NCBI GenBank assembly: GCA_002067325.1
Contig: MVQY01000025.1
Span: 1 to 6,495 of the forward strand
Length of the DNA stretch: 6,495 nt
Origin: Methanobacterium sp. PtaU1.Bin097
Lineage (GTDB): Archaea > Methanobacteriota > Methanobacteria > Methanobacteriales > Methanobacteriaceae
Direction of reading: 5' to 3'
Part shown: piece after piece, positions 4,883-6,495 of the stretch
How the letters are laid out: each line of letters starts with the position of its first letter
Numbering within the stretch: the first letter of the stretch is position 1
The notes under the pieces: model-generated
What the model saw: the letters and a program-made list of their open reading frames with translations, nothing else
What the model was told of the DNA's origin: nothing
The model's database searches: none
Made by a program: the position numbers and the translations under genes

Positions 4883-5392
4883 TTAATCACCTATCTCGAT
4901 GTTAAATTTTTCCTTCATAAACTCCTGGGTTTCCTCTGGAGTGACCTGGTGTTTGGGTGGTACCTTTTTCCGTTGAATTTTCCTCTTCTTTATCCGGTAA
5001 CCTGGTTTTTCAAAGGTTACTGAGATGTTCATACCGAATATACCGATGTCCGGGTCGTAGCGTATCCCTGGTATATCGATGTGCTCCTCAATTCCGAAAG
5101 ACACGTTACCGTTCCGGTCGAATTGTCTGGACCTTAACCGGTTACCAATACCGTTAAGGATGAGCTTTATGGCCTCGTCTGCCTTCTCATCACGCAGGGT
5201 GACTTTACAGGCTATGGGCTGGTTTTTCCTTATACCGAACTCTGGGTTGGTTACCTTGGAGTAGGTACGTACTGGCTGCTGGTCGGTTAGTGTGGTGAGT
5301 AATTTTTCTGCACGGGCGAGTTTTTCACCACCCTCTCCCACACCGATGTTTATGGTGGCCTTGGCAATCTTCACTTCCTGCATGGGATTCAT
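4883..5392 (-). CDS. rpl5p: Large-subunit ribosomal protein uL5 (L5P, eukaryotic L11 family)
   Basis: uL5 binds 5S rRNA in the central protuberance and contacts the P-site tRNA; it works with uL18, also encoded here. The 169-residue product has VKIAKATINIGVGEGGEKL at about residues 7-25, QQPVRTYSKVTNPEFGIRKN at about 38-57, GNRLRSRQFDRNGNVSFGIE at about 83-102, and the family-typical IPGIRYDPDIGIFGMNISVT near 107-126, followed by a basic KKRKIQRKK. The first ATG is preferred over the one at codon 4, because the only SD-like run (GGGGGTAA, in the S4e end) is spaced for it. It starts two bases after the S4e stop. Confidence 0.97.
   Translation of the reverse strand: MNPMQEVKIAKATINIGVGEGGEKLARAEKLLTTLTDQQPVRTYSKVTNPEFGIRKNQPIACKVTLRDEKADEAIKLILNGIGNRLRSRQFDRNGNVSFGIEEHIDIPGIRYDPDIGIFGMNISVTFEKPGYRIKKRKIQRKKVPPKHQVTPEETQEFMKEKFNIEIGD
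4886..4891 (-). promoter_or_regulatory. SD sequence of S14 inside the L5 3' end
   Basis: The minus strand reads GGTGAT four bases before TTG 4879-4881. It encodes the last two residues of L5 (Gly-Asp), so the SD is embedded in the upstream gene, consistent with coupled translation. Confidence 0.65.
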
Positions 5393-5394
5393 GA

Positions 5395-6123
5395 TTATTT
5401 ACCCCCGGGGAGTGTTATTAACGGTTTTTCTTTGCCTAATACGAACACGTAATCTTTCAGTGTCTGGAAAGTTTCTCCACTTGCTGATTCGATTACCACC
5501 GTGTTGGGCATGGAGGATTTGGTTATGGTTATATCCTTTATAGTTCCCCTCTCACCGATGTGTTTTCCACCAGTGACCAGGCCTAATGTACCGTCTTCAA
5601 ATTTGATATGATCCTTAATTTCCTGGGATGGGACCTTCAACTTCACCACATCTGCGGTTTTGTACTGGTCCTCGGTCAGGATGTTTCGGCCGTCGTGTAG
5701 ATTTAACTGTGTTTTACCCTCTTTAAGGGTGGTTTTATCCACAACACGACATAGTTTGAATCCTTTGTTTCTCTTGGTTATGGGGTGGAGTATAAGTCGT
5801 CCCTTTTCATCGGGAAGTACCCTGTAGATCTTCTCTGATTTGGGTAGCTCGATTACATCCATAAATCCTACCGGGAACTTGTAATCCTTAATTGGTCTAC
5901 CATCCACCAGGATATCCCCTTTGTTTATGATTATCTTCGCTTCCCGGGCGTTGTCTGCTACCCGGAGTATGTCCCTGACTACTATGAGGAGGGGCATTGA
6001 CTTGTCCAGGGCATGGGATCCGGGACTGGTTTTAACTGTCCACTTATCTTCTTTAGGGTGTATTGGCCAGTTTTCCGGTGCTTTGTAACGTTTTAAATGT
6101 TTTCTTGAACCCATCTTTGCCAT
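5395..6123 (-). CDS. rps4e: Small-subunit ribosomal protein eS4 (S4e)
   Basis: eS4 is an archaeal/eukaryotic 30S protein, unrelated in origin to bacterial S4. The 242-residue product starts MAKMGSRKHLKRYKAPENWP, the usual S4e N-terminus. An S4-like RNA-binding domain lies at about residues 43-92 (VVRDILRVADNAREAKIIIN, then KGDILVDGRPIKDYKFPVGF). The central S4e domain spans about 95-170, and a KOW motif lies at about 176-200 (FEDGTLGLVTGGKHIGERGT). The C-terminus ends ITLPGGK. The ATG lies one base after the L24 stop, preceded by AGAGGAAGGG, so the genes are tightly linked. Confidence 0.98.
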   Translation of the reverse strand: MAKMGSRKHLKRYKAPENWPIHPKEDKWTVKTSPGSHALDKSMPLLIVVRDILRVADNAREAKIIINKGDILVDGRPIKDYKFPVGFMDVIELPKSEKIYRVLPDEKGRLILHPITKRNKGFKLCRVVDKTTLKEGKTQLNLHDGRNILTEDQYKTADVVKLKVPSQEIKDHIKFEDGTLGLVTGGKHIGERGTIKDITITKSSMPNTVVIESASGETFQTLKDYVFVLGKEKPLITLPGGK

Positions 6124-6124
6124 G

Positions 6125-6478
6125 TTATCCCTTCCTCTCTATTGCTTCGTTTCGCTCTTCATCGTCTAATTCCAGTTCCACCAGCATCACATTGGAGGGG
6201 TGGACCGGGTGGTAAGTTTGGTTTCCGTCTGGTTTCTGTACTGAGACACCTTCGATGAATAAGCGGTAATTTTTATAATCGACTTTCTCTACCTTTCCTT
6301 CTGTTTCCTTGAAATCTCCCCGCATGACCATTACAGTGTCACCCTTCCTTACCGGGAGAGACCTTGTCTCTAATTGTTCCCGGAGTTCCTCAGATAGTGT
6401 GACAGCCATCAGTTTATGACGCGCATGTAACGGTGCGTTGTAGCGGGCTTTCCTTTGTTTTCTTGGCTGTTTTGACAT
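6125..6478 (-). CDS. rpl24p: Large-subunit ribosomal protein uL24 (L24P, eukaryotic L26 family)
   Basis: uL24 is an early-assembly 50S protein located near the peptide exit tunnel. The 117-residue product has a basic N-terminus (SKQPRKQRKARYNAPLHARH) typical of the archaeal/eukaryotic form, and a KOW motif at about residues 43-68 (VRKGDTVMVMRGDFKETEGK). KNYRLFIEGVSVQKPDG and HPVHPSNVMLVELELDDEER follow. The ATG is preceded by ACGGTGAT at 6483-6490, four bases upstream. It is the first complete gene at the 5' end of the operon in this window; L14 is expected just beyond. Confidence 0.97.
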   Translation of the reverse strand: MSKQPRKQRKARYNAPLHARHKLMAVTLSEELREQLETRSLPVRKGDTVMVMRGDFKETEGKVEKVDYKNYRLFIEGVSVQKPDGNQTYHPVHPSNVMLVELELDDEERNEAIERKG

Positions 6479-6495
6479 TTATATCACCGTGAAAT
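6479..6495 (-). CDS. Possible 3' end of uL14 (too short to confirm)
   Basis: L14 usually precedes L24 in archaea. One minus-strand frame here ends ...FTVI with TAA at 6479-6481, directly before the L24 ATG. Another frame gives a TGA at 6484-6486. Seventeen bases are not enough to tell which, if either, is the L14 stop; only the gene-order argument favours it. Confidence 0.2.

Noticed and set aside
1..6495. Search for a novel system: CRISPR repeats, inverted-repeat mobile elements, tRNAs, defence or biosynthetic genes
   Set aside because: Nearly all bases fall in recognised ribosomal-protein genes or secY in standard archaeal order; the remaining gaps are short and hold only leader-type signals.

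Overview
The window is a slice of an archaeal ribosomal-protein operon (the archaeal equivalent of the spc operon), read entirely on the minus strand. Transcription runs from the high coordinates toward position 1. The gene order is L24, S4e, L5, S14, S8, L6, L32e, L19e, L18, S5, L30, L15 and SecY (5' part). The archaeal/eukaryotic-only proteins S4e, L32e and L19e, inserted among universal proteins, fix the domain as Archaea. Protein sequences and gene order look most like a methanogen of the Methanobacteriales (Methanobacterium-like); that rank is inferred by eye, not by a search.

Region by region: 6495-4738 holds L24, S4e, L5 and the 47-residue zinc-binding S14, separated by only 1-2 bases. 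Next, 4725-3442 holds S8, L6 and L32e with gaps of 11-16 bases. A 134-base AT-rich gap (3308-3441) then precedes L19e. It holds a promoter-like TATA element, a 17-codon upstream ORF and a perfect 6-bp hairpin just before the L19e Shine-Dalgarno (SD) sequence. From 3307 to 603 come L19e, L18, S5 (overlapping L18 by ATGA), L30 and L15. A second AT-rich gap of 86 bases (517-602) precedes secY, which runs off the window at position 1 after 172 codons.

The products act together: ten of the proteins sit around the ribosomal RNA of both subunits, three (S14, S4e, L24) bind RNA through zinc-ribbon or KOW/S4-like folds, and SecY is the membrane channel to which ribosomes dock. Several starts need care. 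L6, L32e and L19e have in-frame upstream codons lying inside their own SD sequences, so the true starts are downstream. SecY, L19e and S14 appear to start with TTG.

No tRNA, rRNA, CRISPR array, mobile element or defence-like gene is visible, and the plus strand holds only shadow frames. I do not see a novel system here. The most interesting material is the leader of L19e, with smaller points at secY and the repetitive N-terminus of S5.
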